Shown here: positions 26,056-36,143 of the stretch, piece by piece | Numbering within the stretch: the first letter of the stretch is position 1 | How the letters are laid out: each line of letters starts with the position of its first letter | Source: DASRRB01 sp036732755 | Lineage (GTDB): Bacteria > Planctomycetota > B15-G4 > SIAN01 | Reading direction: 5' to 3' | DNA: 45,608 nucleotides | Assembly (NCBI GenBank): GCA_036732755.1 | Contig: DAINBU010000028.1 | Location: 1-45,608, forward strand | Program-made: the position numbers and the translations under genes | The notes under the pieces: model-generated | The model's input: the letters and a program-made list of their open reading frames with translations, nothing else | What the model was told of the DNA's origin: nothing | Databases searched by the model: none

Positions 26056-26371
26056 CGTCTCGAGCAGGAGCCGGACGTTGCGGCTGTCGATGCGGTCGTC
26101 GCCGGTGAGGAAGGTCGACGACTCGTTCGACGAGGTCGACGAGCTCCCGGAGAGCGACTTCGAGGGCGAACCCCCGCCGAGGGATGTCCCCGACTCGTCC
26201 CGCGTGTCCTTGCGGCCGAGGCGCGAGAAGAGGTTCTTCAGCTTGAACGGAGTGGGCGACAGGGTCGGGTCCCGATTCGGTCCGGCGCGTCGCGCGCGGC
26301 GGATCGCCGCGTTTGCGCTGCTCGGGGGCGCGCGATCTTACTGACGACGGCGGATCGGTCCACGCGGCGCC

Positions 26372-26399
26372 TTGACCCTCCTCCCCGTGCAGGCACAAT
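26372..26399 (+). promoter_or_regulatory. Sigma-70-like promoter of the STAS gene
   Basis: TTGACC at 26372-26377 and CACAAT at 26394-26399, with a 16-bp spacer, about 50 bp before the ATG at 26449. It lies in the divergent region shared with the phosphatase gene. Confidence 0.55.
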
Positions 26400-26448
26400 G
26401 CAGCGTCCTCCTTCAGACCCTTCGCCCCCACTCGCCACGAGAGAGACG

Positions 26449-27174
26449 ATGAAGATCCAACGAGCCGTGCTCGACGAAGGAGTCGCCTGCCTGACGCTCA
26501 CCGGCGAGTTCGACTCGTTCGCGGCCAACCCCTTCCTCGAGCAGGTCGAGGGGATCGTGCAGGGCGGCACGCTCAACCTCGTCGTGAACCTCCGCCTCGT
26601 CCTCTTCATCAACTCGACGGCGGTCGGCAGCCTGATCAAGGCGCGCAAGCGGCTGCGTGGGCTCGGCGGCGACCTGGTCGTCTCCGAGCCGAGCCAGCGC
26701 GTCCGCGAGACGCTGGAGATGCTGGGGCTCGGCACGATCCTGAAGTCGTTCAAGAGCGACGACGAGGGCGCCAAGGCGCTGCGCGCGCAGAGTCCGGAGA
26801 AGGTCGACCTCCCCGCCGACAACGCCGTCCTGGTCCGCTTCGTCGACGACGACCTCCAGAAGCAGTACCTCGCCACCAGCGGCGTCGCGAAGATGGCGAC
26901 CCTCGAAGAGAACGCGATCACCTTCGTCGCGCCCGGCGCGCTCGCGATGTTCGCGGAGGGGACCCCCATCAAGGCGAAGTTCCGCCTGCCGCTCTTCCGG
27001 CGCGCCTACTACTTCGACTTCCCCTGCACGGTGCGCGCGGCGGTGAAGGAGACGGACGGCATCAAGGTCACCGCCGACTTCGGCGACATCCACGCCGACG
27101 ACCAGAAGGCGATCCAGCAGTTCGTCCGCGACCTGCGCCTGCTGCGCGAGGAGATCCGCGGCGCCGGGAGCTGA
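26449..27174 (+). CDS. STAS-domain protein with PilZ-like C-terminal domain
   Basis: 241 residues. Residues 1-105 are a STAS domain of the anti-sigma-antagonist type (VACLTLTGEFDSF, LVLFINSTAVGSLIKARKR, VRETLEMLGLGTIL). INSTAVG corresponds to the phosphorylatable Ser/Thr site of SpoIIAA/RsbV. Residues 125-235 form a second, beta-rich domain (NAVLVRFVDDDLQ, GTPIKAKFRLPLF, VTADFGDIHADDQKAIQQF) whose end resembles PilZ domains, but the usual RxxxR c-di-GMP motif is not clear. It is divergent from the SpoIIE-type phosphatase, the natural enzyme for its phospho-Ser/Thr. A GAGAGA ribosome site precedes the ATG. No anti-sigma kinase is adjacent. Confidence 0.85.
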   Translation: MKIQRAVLDEGVACLTLTGEFDSFAANPFLEQVEGIVQGGTLNLVVNLRLVLFINSTAVGSLIKARKRLRGLGGDLVVSEPSQRVRETLEMLGLGTILKSFKSDDEGAKALRAQSPEKVDLPADNAVLVRFVDDDLQKQYLATSGVAKMATLEENAITFVAPGALAMFAEGTPIKAKFRLPLFRRAYYFDFPCTVRAAVKETDGIKVTADFGDIHADDQKAIQQFVRDLRLLREEIRGAGS

Positions 27175-27182
27175 ACTCCCGG
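27164..27182. terminator. Hairpin between convergent STAS and comF genes
   Basis: A perfect 7-bp stem (CCGGGAG / CTCCCGG) with a five-base loop overlaps the STAS stop codon and fills the 15-bp gap before the comF stop. It has no T-tract on either strand, so termination is inferred from position only. Confidence 0.4.
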
Positions 27183-27189
27183 AAAGCTC

Positions 27190-27894
27190 TCAGCCGTTCC
27201 CCGCCGCTGCGAAGAGGACGACGCGGCGCGCCCCTGCGGCGAGCAGGACGCGCGCGCACTCCTGGGCGGTCGCACCCGAGGTCACGACGTCGTCGACCAG
27301 CGCGAGGGCGCGCCCGTGCACGCGGCGCGGCGAGCGGACCGCGAAGGCGTCCCGGACCTGGCGCGCCCGCTCCGCCGGCGAGCGCGCCTGCCCCTGCGCG
27401 ACCGTCGGGCGGCGCCGCGACAGCAGACGACGCACGGGAACGTGCAGTCCGCGCGCGAGCTCCGCGGCGAGCGCGCCGGCGTGGTCGACCCCGCGCAGCC
27501 ACGCCTTGAGCCAGAAGACCGGCACCGGGACGAGCGCGTCGATGTCCCGCTCGAGTCCGCAGGCGCGCACCGCCGCCTCGAGCGCCGCGGCCAGCGGCAG
27601 CGCCGCCGCGACCGCGCCGCCGTACTTGAGCTGGTAGACGAGGTCGCTCGCCGGCGGCGCGAGCGCGAGCGCGACGACGCGGCCGGCGAGCGGACCGGCG
27701 CCGATCGGGGGCGGGCGCCGCGGGTCGCGGCGCGGCAGCGCCTCGTCGCACGCCCGGCAGAGCGCGGGCGGACGCGCCGGCCCGTCGCAGGCGCCGCAGA
27801 CGAGGCACTCGAAGGGGTAGAGCAGGTCGAGCGCGGCGCCGGCCAGCTCGCGCAGCGCCCGCGTGACGTCGTGGAAGACCGGCTCCGCTCCCAT
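27190..27894 (-). CDS. ComF-family phosphoribosyltransferase-like protein
   Basis: 234 residues. The N-terminus has two Cys pairs of a small zinc-binding part (YPFECLVCGACDG and LCRACDEALP). The middle has LVYQLKYGGAVAAALPLA and ALVPVPVFWLKAWLRGVDHA. The C-terminus has the phosphoribosyl-binding loop LALVDDVVTSGATAQECAR. ComF proteins are needed for DNA uptake in competent bacteria such as Bacillus and Haemophilus, but many carriers have no known competence. The start is the ATG at 27894. The upstream gene (a membrane protein on the same strand) ends 41 bp away. No other competence gene is in the window. Confidence 0.88.
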   Translation of the reverse strand: MGAEPVFHDVTRALRELAGAALDLLYPFECLVCGACDGPARPPALCRACDEALPRRDPRRPPPIGAGPLAGRVVALALAPPASDLVYQLKYGGAVAAALPLAAALEAAVRACGLERDIDALVPVPVFWLKAWLRGVDHAGALAAELARGLHVPVRRLLSRRRPTVAQGQARSPAERARQVRDAFAVRSPRRVHGRALALVDDVVTSGATAQECARVLLAAGARRVVLFAAAGNG

Positions 27895-27935
27895 CGCTCG
27901 GGAAGACGCCGCGCGCGACGCGCGGTGACGGGACG

Positions 27936-28514
27936 TCAGGCCGGCCGCGTCTTGGCGCGCCCCGCCTCGCCCGGCTCGACGCCGAGCGCGCTGCGGACCT
28001 TGGCGACGTAGTCGGTGACCGACTGGTCGGGCTGCTTGGGGATGTAGAGCAGCTCGCCGATCTGCACCGCGAGGGTCGGGTTCTTCTCGAGGTTGAACTT
28101 CGAGTCGCGCACGACCTCGCGGACGATGCGCCGGAACTTCGACTTCACGAAGCCGCGCTGGACGACCTTGAGCACGAGCGTGGTCAGGGCGACCGCGCCG
28201 AGCAGGATGGCGAAGATCCAGCCGGCGGCGACCGGCTCGGGGCCGGCGGCGGGCGCCGGCTGCGACGCGCGACGCTCGAGCGCCTCCATCATCACGAGGA
28301 CGAAGCCGACCACGAGGATCCCGAACCCGATGTAGGTCTGGGTCTGGTTGACGATCTGCTCGCGGATCGCGTAGAGCGAGCGCGACCGTTCGATCCCGAG
28401 CAGCTCCTCGACCTGGCGGCGCGGGCGCTTGAAGGTGATCGCCGACGCGAGAAAGAAGAGCCCCACGATGTTCAGGGCGTACCCGATCACCGAGGGGTTG
28501 ACGCGGTCGAGCAT
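27936..28514 (-). CDS. Three-helix membrane protein of unknown function
   Basis: 192 residues from the ATG at 28514. Three hydrophobic segments are clear: VIGYALNIVGLFFLASAITF (about 8-27), YIGFGILVVGFVLVMMEAL (about 70-90) and AGWIFAILLGAVALTTLVL (about 105-125). Between the first two is a basic amphipathic stretch (KRPRRQVEELLGIERSR). The C-terminal 70 residues look cytoplasmic (RRIVREVVRDSKFNLEKN, LLYIPKQPDQSVTDYVAKV). Not recognised. It is divergent from gatC, with 177 bp between them, and precedes comF. Confidence 0.7.
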   Translation of the reverse strand: MLDRVNPSVIGYALNIVGLFFLASAITFKRPRRQVEELLGIERSRSLYAIREQIVNQTQTYIGFGILVVGFVLVMMEALERRASQPAPAAGPEPVAAGWIFAILLGAVALTTLVLKVVQRGFVKSKFRRIVREVVRDSKFNLEKNPTLAVQIGELLYIPKQPDQSVTDYVAKVRSALGVEPGEAGRAKTRPA

Positions 28515-28654
28515 TCCGGGGCGGGCCTGACCTGATGGAGGGCGCGGCGTCGCGTCCGCCGCGCGATGCGAAGGGCGGGATGCTACCCGCGGCCGCACCC
28601 GCGACCAACGCGGCGCCCCCGCCGTGGAGCTCCCCTCCCGATTCGCGACGGGTC

Positions 28655-28663
28655 TGCTAGGGT
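28655..28663 (+). promoter_or_regulatory. Possible extended -10 promoter of gatCAB
   Basis: TGCTAGGGT fits an extended -10 (TGn then TAnnnT) 28 bp before the gatC start. No -35 match is visible, so this is tentative. Confidence 0.3.
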
Positions 28664-28691
28664 GGCGGCCTTCCCAGGAACGGAGGGAGGG

Positions 28692-28973
28692 ATGGACGGC
28701 GCCGAAGTGCGCAGGATCGCGAGCCTCGCCCGGCTCGAGCTCGCCGACGCCGAGGTCGACCGCTTCGCGTCGCAGCTCACGGCGATCCTCGGGTACTTCG
28801 AGAAGCTGCGGGAGGTCGCGACCGAAGGCGTGCCGCCCGCGTCCCATCCGCCGGAGCTCAAGGGTCCCGTGCGTCCCGACGTGGCGGCGCCGTGGCCGGA
28901 TCCGGCCGGCCTCGTGAATCTCTCGCGCGGCGCGGAGGGCGAGTTCTTTCGCGTCCCGCGCGTGCTCGAGTGA
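28692..28973 (+). CDS. gatC: Asp/Glu-tRNA amidotransferase subunit C
   Basis: Small subunit that stabilises GatA and bridges it to GatB in the enzyme that amidates misacylated Glu-tRNA(Gln) and Asp-tRNA(Asn). The 93-residue protein has the family pattern VRRIASLARLELADAEVDRF, LTAILGYFEKLREVATEG and a C-terminal FRVPRVLE. GGAGGGAGGG just before the ATG is a very strong ribosome site. It is the first gene of gatC-gatA-gatB. Confidence 0.95.
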   Translation: MDGAEVRRIASLARLELADAEVDRFASQLTAILGYFEKLREVATEGVPPASHPPELKGPVRPDVAAPWPDPAGLVNLSRGAEGEFFRVPRVLE

Positions 28974-28981
28974 CGGCGTCG

Positions 28982-30485
28982 ATGGCGCGGCTCCCCCCCG
29001 AGCTCACGCGCTCCGCGCGCGCGATCGCCGACGCGGTGCGCTCCCGCAAGGTGAGCGCGCGCGACGTCGCCGACCACTACCTCGAGCGCGCGGCGCGCCA
29101 CGACGGGACGGTCCACGCCTTCCTCCACCTCGACCCCGCGGCGATCCGCGCCGAGGCCGACGCGGTCGACCGACGCGTCGCCGCCGGCGACGCGAGCGGC
29201 GCGCTGCTCGGCGTCCCGGTCGCGATCAAGGACAACCTCTGCACGCGCGGCGTGCCGACCACCTGCGCGTCGAAGATCCTCGCCGACTACCGCCCCCCCT
29301 ACGACGCGACGGTCGTCGCGCGCATCCGCGCCGCGGGCGGCGTCGTCTTCGGCAAGACCAACCTCGACGAGTTCGCGATGGGCGCGTCGACGGAGAACTC
29401 GGGCTACGGCACGACTCGCAACCCGCGCGACCTCGCGCGCGTGCCGGGCGGCTCGAGCGGCGGCTCGGCGGCGGCGGTCGCGGCCGGCTTCGCGCCGCTC
29501 GCGCTCGGCTCCGACACCGGCGGCTCGGTGCGCCAGCCGGCGTCGCTGTGCGGCGTGGTCGGACTGCGGCCGACCTACGGCCTCGTCTCGCGCTACGGGC
29601 TGATCGCCTTCGCGTCGTCGCTCGACCAGGTCGGGCCGCTCGCGCTCAACGTCGACGACACGATGTTGCTCATGGAGGTGATCGGCGGGCATGACCCGCG
29701 GGACTCGACTTCTCGGAAGGTCGACCTCGCGCCGCTCGCGAAGGCGCCGGCGCCGACGCTCGCGGGACTCAAGGTCGGCGTCCCGGCCGAGTACAAGGTC
29801 GAAGGCGTCGAGCCCGAGGTGCGCGCCGCAGTCGAGCGTTGCGAGCAGCTCCTGGTGAAGGCGGGTGCGCGCCTCGTCCCGCTGGCGCTCCCCCTCACGC
29901 CCTACGCGATCCCGACCTACTACCTCGTCGTCACGTCGGAGGCGTCGAGCAACCTCGCCCGCTTCGACGGCGTGCGCTACGGCCCGCGCGCCGACGCGCG
30001 CGAGCTGTCGCACATGTACGGCCTCACGCGGGCGCAGGGGTTCGGCGACGAGGTGAAGCGCCGCATCATGCTCGGGACGTTCGCGCTCTCGGCCGGCTAC
30101 TTCGACGCCTACTACAAGAAGTCGCTGCAGGTGCGGCAGCGCATCCTGCAGGAGTTCACCGAGGCGTTCACGAAGTGCGACTTCGTGCTGGGTCCCACCG
30201 CGCCGACCGCCGCCTTCCCGATCGGGGAGAAGGCGTCCGATCCGGTGCAGATGTACCTCTGCGACGTCTTCACCGCGCCCGCGCCGCTCGCCGGCCTGCC
30301 CGCCCTCTCGATCCCCTGCGGAACGACGAAGGGCGGGCTGCCGATCGGCGCGCAGCTGCAGGGGCCGGCCTGCTCCGACTTCCGGATGCTGCGCGTCGCG
30401 CGCGAGCTCGAGAAGCTGCTCGCGCTCGACCTCGTTCCGTGCGATCCGGCTTCGGCGCCGGCTCCGACGAACGGAGGGGCGTCGC

Positions 30486-30496
<11 letters not shown>
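28982..30496 (+). CDS. gatA: Glutamyl-tRNA(Gln) amidotransferase subunit A
   Basis: Amidase-signature glutaminase that releases ammonia for the transamidation done by GatB. The 504-residue protein has the Ser-cisSer-Lys triad: Lys in VAIKDNLCTRG, the cis-Ser in GGSSGGSAAAVAAG and the nucleophile in GSDTGGSVRQPAS. Other family segments are KTNLDEFAMGASTENSGYG and LRPTYGLVSRYG. The ATG at 28982 gives a family-like N-terminus. An in-frame GTG at 28970 overlaps the gatC stop as GTGA and may be the true coupled start. The 3' end overlaps gatB by 11 bp. Confidence 0.96.
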
Positions 30497-31952
<1,456 letters not shown>

Positions 31953-31961
31953 GCGCCGGAC

Positions 31962-33215
31962 GTGACGACGACGCGTCTGGATCCGCAGCCGAAGACGTCA
32001 CCGCGGACCGCAGGCGGGAAGCCCGCGAACGCCGACTTCGTCGTGGTCGGCGGCGGGATCATGGGGCTGCACGTCGCGTGGCGGCTGGCGCAGGAGCGCG
32101 CCGGGTCGGTGCTCCTCTTCGAGCAGCGGCGCTTCGGGCACGGCTCGTCGGGGAAGTCGGGCGCGATCCTGCGCCAGCACTACTCGCACGAGACGCTGAT
32201 CCGGATGGCGCGCGCGAGCCTCGCGGAGTACGCGGAGCTCGACGCGACGCTCCTGGCGGCGACCGGGACCGGGATCGGCTTCCGGCGGCCGGGGATGCTC
32301 TTCCTCGCGCACCGGCGCGACCGCGAGAACCTCGAGGGGAACGTCGCGCTGCAGCGTAGCTGCGGCGTGCTGGTCGACCTGCTCGACGCGACGGGGCTGC
32401 GCCGGCTCGAGCCGCGCGCGCGCTTCGAGGATTCGCTCGTCGGCGCGTTCGAGCACGAGGCCGGCTTCGTCGATCCCGGCCTCACGCTGCCGGCGATCGC
32501 GGCGCAGGCGCGGGCCGCGGGCGCGACGCTGGTCGAAGGGGCGCGCGTCGCCGACGTCGAGGTCGACGAGGCGCGGCGCGTGAAGGGCGTCGTCCTCGCC
32601 GACGGCTCGCGCGTCGCGACGCGCATGCTCGTCAACTGCGGCGGCCCGTGGGCCGCGCTCCTGATGCAGCGGCTCGGCCTCGAGCTGCCGCTGCGCGTCG
32701 TGCGTCCCGAGCAGGCGTTCTTCGCCCCGCCGAGCGAGTTCGGAGTCGAGGAGCGCATCTGCGCCGACCTCCCGAACGGCACCTACTGGAAGTCGGAGGC
32801 GAGCGGCCTCACGCGCGTCGGCCTGCTCTCGTTCGCGCACGACGAGCCGGTCGAGGATCCCGACGACTACGACGAGGGGGCGAGCGGCCGCTTCCTCGCC
32901 GACTGCCGCGCCCGCCTCGCGCGCCGCGTCCCGGCCTACGCCGACGCGACCTGCTGGGGCGGCTGCGGGGCGCTCTACACGGTCACGCCCGACGCCCAGG
33001 CGCTGATCGGTCCGGTCGAGGGGATCGAGGGGCTCTTCGTGGTGAGCGGCTTCTCGGGCCACGGCTTCAAGCTCGGCCCGAGCGTCGGGCGCGGCGTCGC
33101 GGCGCTTCTGCTCGGCGGCGACCCGGCCCCGCTCGATCCGCGCTTCTTCTCGCCGCGCCGCTTCAAGGAGGGGCGCAAGAACGCCGCGGCCTACGACTAC
33201 GGCGTGCTCGGCTGA
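31962..33215 (+). CDS. FAD-dependent amino-acid/sarcosine oxidase-family oxidoreductase
   Basis: 417 residues from a GTG, nine bases after the gatB stop. An N-terminal Rossmann fold binds FAD (DFVVVGGGIMGLHVAWRLAQ, then LLFEQ and FGHGSSGKSGAILRQH). The middle has the DAO-family substrate domain (AFEHEAGFVDPGLTLPAIAA, VNCGGPWAALLM). The C-terminus has VTPDAQALIGPVEG, LFVVSGFSGHGFKLGPSVG, typical of sarcosine oxidase and dimethylglycine dehydrogenase relatives. No FAD-attachment His/Cys pattern is obvious. The substrate is unknown. It may share the gatCAB transcript by proximity only. Confidence 0.88.
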   Translation: MTTTRLDPQPKTSPRTAGGKPANADFVVVGGGIMGLHVAWRLAQERAGSVLLFEQRRFGHGSSGKSGAILRQHYSHETLIRMARASLAEYAELDATLLAATGTGIGFRRPGMLFLAHRRDRENLEGNVALQRSCGVLVDLLDATGLRRLEPRARFEDSLVGAFEHEAGFVDPGLTLPAIAAQARAAGATLVEGARVADVEVDEARRVKGVVLADGSRVATRMLVNCGGPWAALLMQRLGLELPLRVVRPEQAFFAPPSEFGVEERICADLPNGTYWKSEASGLTRVGLLSFAHDEPVEDPDDYDEGASGRFLADCRARLARRVPAYADATCWGGCGALYTVTPDAQALIGPVEGIEGLFVVSGFSGHGFKLGPSVGRGVAALLLGGDPAPLDPRFFSPRRFKEGRKNAAAYDYGVLG

Positions 33216-33261
33216 ACGGCGGCGCACGCGCTAGCCGCGAGGCTCGCGCTGGCGACGCAGG

Positions 33262-34560
33262 TCACTTGAGCTGCGGCGCGAGCCACGCGGCGAGCGCCTG
33301 CGCCGCCGCGAGGTTGCCGCGCTCGTTCCAATGGGTGTCGTGCACCTTGTAGGTCGCGCCGTCGCGCTGCGCAGCGAAGAGCGGCTCGCGCAGGTCGAGG
33401 CACGGGACACCGCGCGCGGCGAGCGCGTCGGCGAGGCGGCGGCTCGGGAGCGCGCGGTCGAAGTCGGCGGCCGCGGCGCCCGCGAGCTCGGCGAAGAGCG
33501 CGTCGTTCACCTGGTACTCGTCGGGCACGATCGCGACGCGCAGCTTCGGGCCGAACTCGGCGGCGATCGTCGCGAAGAGGGCGAGGGTCTCCTCGAACTG
33601 CTCGGCGGTCTTCGCGCGCGGCGCGCGGCGCGCGAATTCGAGGCGGTCGCGCTCGATGCGGAGGAACGACTCGGGCGAGAGGACCGGCAGCTCGGCCGGC
33701 GCGACGCCGGTCCTCGCGATCGCGCTCGCCGCCGCCCGGTGCTCGCGCGCGAGCCGGACGAGACGCTGCGTGAAGGCGACCAGGAAGGTCGAGTCGGCGT
33801 GCAGCAGCGACGCGCCGCGGCTCACCCCCCAGTCGTTGCCGGTGAAGAAGCAGAGCAGCACGAGGTCGGGGGCGTAGCGCACGGCCTCGGTGCGCCAGAG
33901 CTGGAGGTACTCGCGCGGCGAGGTGCAGATCACGCCGAAGTTCAGCACCTCGACCGTGTCGGCGGGCGCGGCGGCGGGCGCCGTGGACGCGGCGGCCGGC
34001 GCGTCCAACAGCTCGTCGAGGCGCGTGAGGAAGTTGTCGCGGTAGTCGACGACCCCGATGCCGAACGAGTCGGCGAGCGCGACGACGCGCCTCGTCCCGG
34101 GCCGGCGCTCCTCGGCGAACGGCCCGTCGAGGAAGCCCTGCGCGTTCGCGAAGACGCCGCGCGTCGGCGTTCCTGGCGCGAGGCGCCACGCCCTCAGCAG
34201 CTCGTCGGCGCGGGCGTCGGGCGGTGCGAGCAGCGGCATCGGGGCGCAGCGCGCGAGAAGGCGCAGCTCGACCTCGGCGAGCCCGAAGGTGGCGACGAAC
34301 GCGAGCGTCGCGAGGTCGAGGCCGCGTCGTGTCCGCTCGAGCGCCGCCGCGAGGCGCGGTCGCCTCCGCGCCGCGAGCGCGAGTCCGAGCGAGACGGCGG
34401 CCAGCCCGCCGCCGAGTGCGCCGAAGAACGGCCCGGTCCGCTCGGGCGCGGCGAGCCACGTCGCGACCAGCGCGATCGCCGCCGCGTGCACGAGGGCGCG
34501 GACGCTCCGCACGACCGGCGCCCGCGATTCTCGCGCAGCTCGCGCCTGCGGCGCGGCCAC
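33262..34560 (-). CDS. Membrane-anchored SGNH-hydrolase-like protein
   Basis: 432 residues from a GTG at 34560. The GTG is four bases after the guaA stop, and GGGAG, part of the last guaA codons, is the ribosome site. Hydrophobic segments lie near 22-40, 48-65 and 83-95. The outer domain follows the SGNH plan: the nucleophile Ser165 in VVALADSFGIGVVDYRDNF, a Gly/Asn block in LLCFFTGNDWG and the Asp-x2-His pair in HDTHWNERGNLAAAQ. Relatives act on acyl groups, including O-acetyl groups of surface polysaccharides (AlgX/AlgJ-like), so a cell-envelope esterase or acyltransferase is plausible. Why it follows guaA is unclear; the link may be transcriptional only. Confidence 0.75.
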   Translation of the reverse strand: MAAPQARAARESRAPVVRSVRALVHAAAIALVATWLAAPERTGPFFGALGGGLAAVSLGLALAARRRPRLAAALERTRRGLDLATLAFVATFGLAEVELRLLARCAPMPLLAPPDARADELLRAWRLAPGTPTRGVFANAQGFLDGPFAEERRPGTRRVVALADSFGIGVVDYRDNFLTRLDELLDAPAAASTAPAAAPADTVEVLNFGVICTSPREYLQLWRTEAVRYAPDLVLLCFFTGNDWGVSRGASLLHADSTFLVAFTQRLVRLAREHRAAASAIARTGVAPAELPVLSPESFLRIERDRLEFARRAPRAKTAEQFEETLALFATIAAEFGPKLRVAIVPDEYQVNDALFAELAGAAAADFDRALPSRRLADALAARGVPCLDLREPLFAAQRDGATYKVHDTHWNERGNLAAAQALAAWLAPQLK

Positions 34561-34564
34561 GCGC

Positions 34565-36142
34565 TCACTCCCACTCGATGGTCGCGGGCGGCTTGCTCGT
34601 GACGTCGTAGACGACGCGGTTGATGCCGCGCACCTCGTTGGTGACGCGCGACGCGATCTTCGCGAGCAGGTCGTGCGGGAGCCGGGCCCAGCCCGCGGTC
34701 ATGAAGTCTTCGGTGTCGACCACGCGCAGCACGGCGACGCGGCCGTAGGTCCGCATGTCGCCCTGCACGCCGACGCTGCGCACCGGCAGCAGCACGACGA
34801 ACGCCTGCGCCGTCTTCTTCATCCAGCCCGAGCTCTCGAGCTCCTGACGGGCGATCTTGTCCGCGGCGCGCAGCAGCCGCAGGCTCTCGGCGTCGATCTC
34901 GCCGACGCAGCGCACGGCGAGGCCGGGACCGGGGAACGGGTGGCGCTCGAGGATCGCCGCCGGGACGCCGAGACGCCGGCCGAGCTCGCGCACCTCGTCC
35001 TTGAAGAGTTCGCGCAGCGGCTCGACGAGCTCGAGCCCGAGCTTCTCCGGCAGCCCGCCGACGTTGTGGTGCGTCTTGATCGTGTGCGACGGCCCGCCGG
35101 TGGGCGACACCGACTCGATCACGTCGGGATAGAGCGTGCCCTGGCCGAGGAAGCGCGCGTCGGCGATCGCGCGCGCCTCGTCCTCGAAGACCTCGACGAA
35201 GACGCGGCCGATGATCTTGCGCTTCTGCTCCGGGTCGGAGACGCCCTTCAACGCGGAGAGGAAGCGGTCGCCGGCGTCGACCACGCGCAGGTCGATCTTG
35301 AAGTGGCCGCGGAACGTCGCGACCACCTCCTGCGGCTCGTCGGAGCGCATCAGGCCGTTGTCGACGAAGATGCAGGTGAGCTGGTCGCCGATCGCCTGGT
35401 GCAGCAGCACCGCCGCCACCGACGAGTCGACGCCGCCGGAGAGGCCGAGGATGACGCGCGCGCTCCCGACGTCGGCGCGCACCTTCCGGATCGTCTCGTC
35501 GAGGAACGACCCCATCTCCCAGTCGTTCTTCGCGCCGCAGATGGAGAAGAGGAAGTTGCGCAGCAGCGCTCTCCCCTCCTCGGTGTGCGTCACCTCGGGA
35601 TGGAACTGGATCCCGTAGAGGCCGCGCGCGCGATCCTCCATCGCGGCGATCGGGCAGGGGCCCGACTTCGCGGTGAGCACGAAGCCGGGCGGCAGCCGGT
35701 CGACGCGATCGCCGTGGCTCATCCAGACGCGCGTCGAGGGGGAGACGCCCTTCCAGAGCGGGCTCTCGCCCGCGCCGCCGTCCGGCGCGACGCGCTCGAC
35801 CGTCTGCGGGCCGTACTCGCCGCCGTGTGTGCCCGGCGCGACGGCCTGCGCGCCGGCCAGCTTGAAGCTCAGCGCCTGCAGCCCGTAGCAGACGCCCAGG
35901 ATCGGGACGCCGCGCGCGAGCACCCAGTCCTCGATCTGCGGCGCGCCCGCCTCGTAGACGCTGTTGGGGCCGCCGCTCAGGATGATCCCGACCAGGCCGT
36001 CGTCGCGCGTCGGCGCCGCGTCGGACGGCGTCCAGCACGGCAGCGTCTCGCCGTAGACGCCGAGTTCGCGCACGCGGCGCGTGATCAGGTGGGTGTACTG
36101 CGAGCCGTAGTCGAGGATCAGGACGCGCTGGCGGCGGAGCAT
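34565..36142 (-). CDS. guaA: GMP synthase (glutamine-hydrolysing)
   Basis: Converts XMP to GMP using ATP and glutamine. The 525-residue protein has an N-terminal class I glutamine amidotransferase domain (RVLILDYGSQYTHLITRRV, nucleophile Cys in GVCYGLQAL, His in QFHPEVTHTEEG). The ATP-pyrophosphatase domain has the PP-loop VILGLSGGVDSSVAAVLLH. The C-terminal dimerisation domain ends with RVVYDVTSKPPATIEWE, the standard GuaA end. It starts one base after the guaB stop, so guaB-guaA form an operon for the two steps from IMP to GMP. Confidence 0.97.
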   Translation of the reverse strand: MLRRQRVLILDYGSQYTHLITRRVRELGVYGETLPCWTPSDAAPTRDDGLVGIILSGGPNSVYEAGAPQIEDWVLARGVPILGVCYGLQALSFKLAGAQAVAPGTHGGEYGPQTVERVAPDGGAGESPLWKGVSPSTRVWMSHGDRVDRLPPGFVLTAKSGPCPIAAMEDRARGLYGIQFHPEVTHTEEGRALLRNFLFSICGAKNDWEMGSFLDETIRKVRADVGSARVILGLSGGVDSSVAAVLLHQAIGDQLTCIFVDNGLMRSDEPQEVVATFRGHFKIDLRVVDAGDRFLSALKGVSDPEQKRKIIGRVFVEVFEDEARAIADARFLGQGTLYPDVIESVSPTGGPSHTIKTHHNVGGLPEKLGLELVEPLRELFKDEVRELGRRLGVPAAILERHPFPGPGLAVRCVGEIDAESLRLLRAADKIARQELESSGWMKKTAQAFVVLLPVRSVGVQGDMRTYGRVAVLRVVDTEDFMTAGWARLPHDLLAKIASRVTNEVRGINRVVYDVTSKPPATIEWE

Positions 36143-36143
36143 T

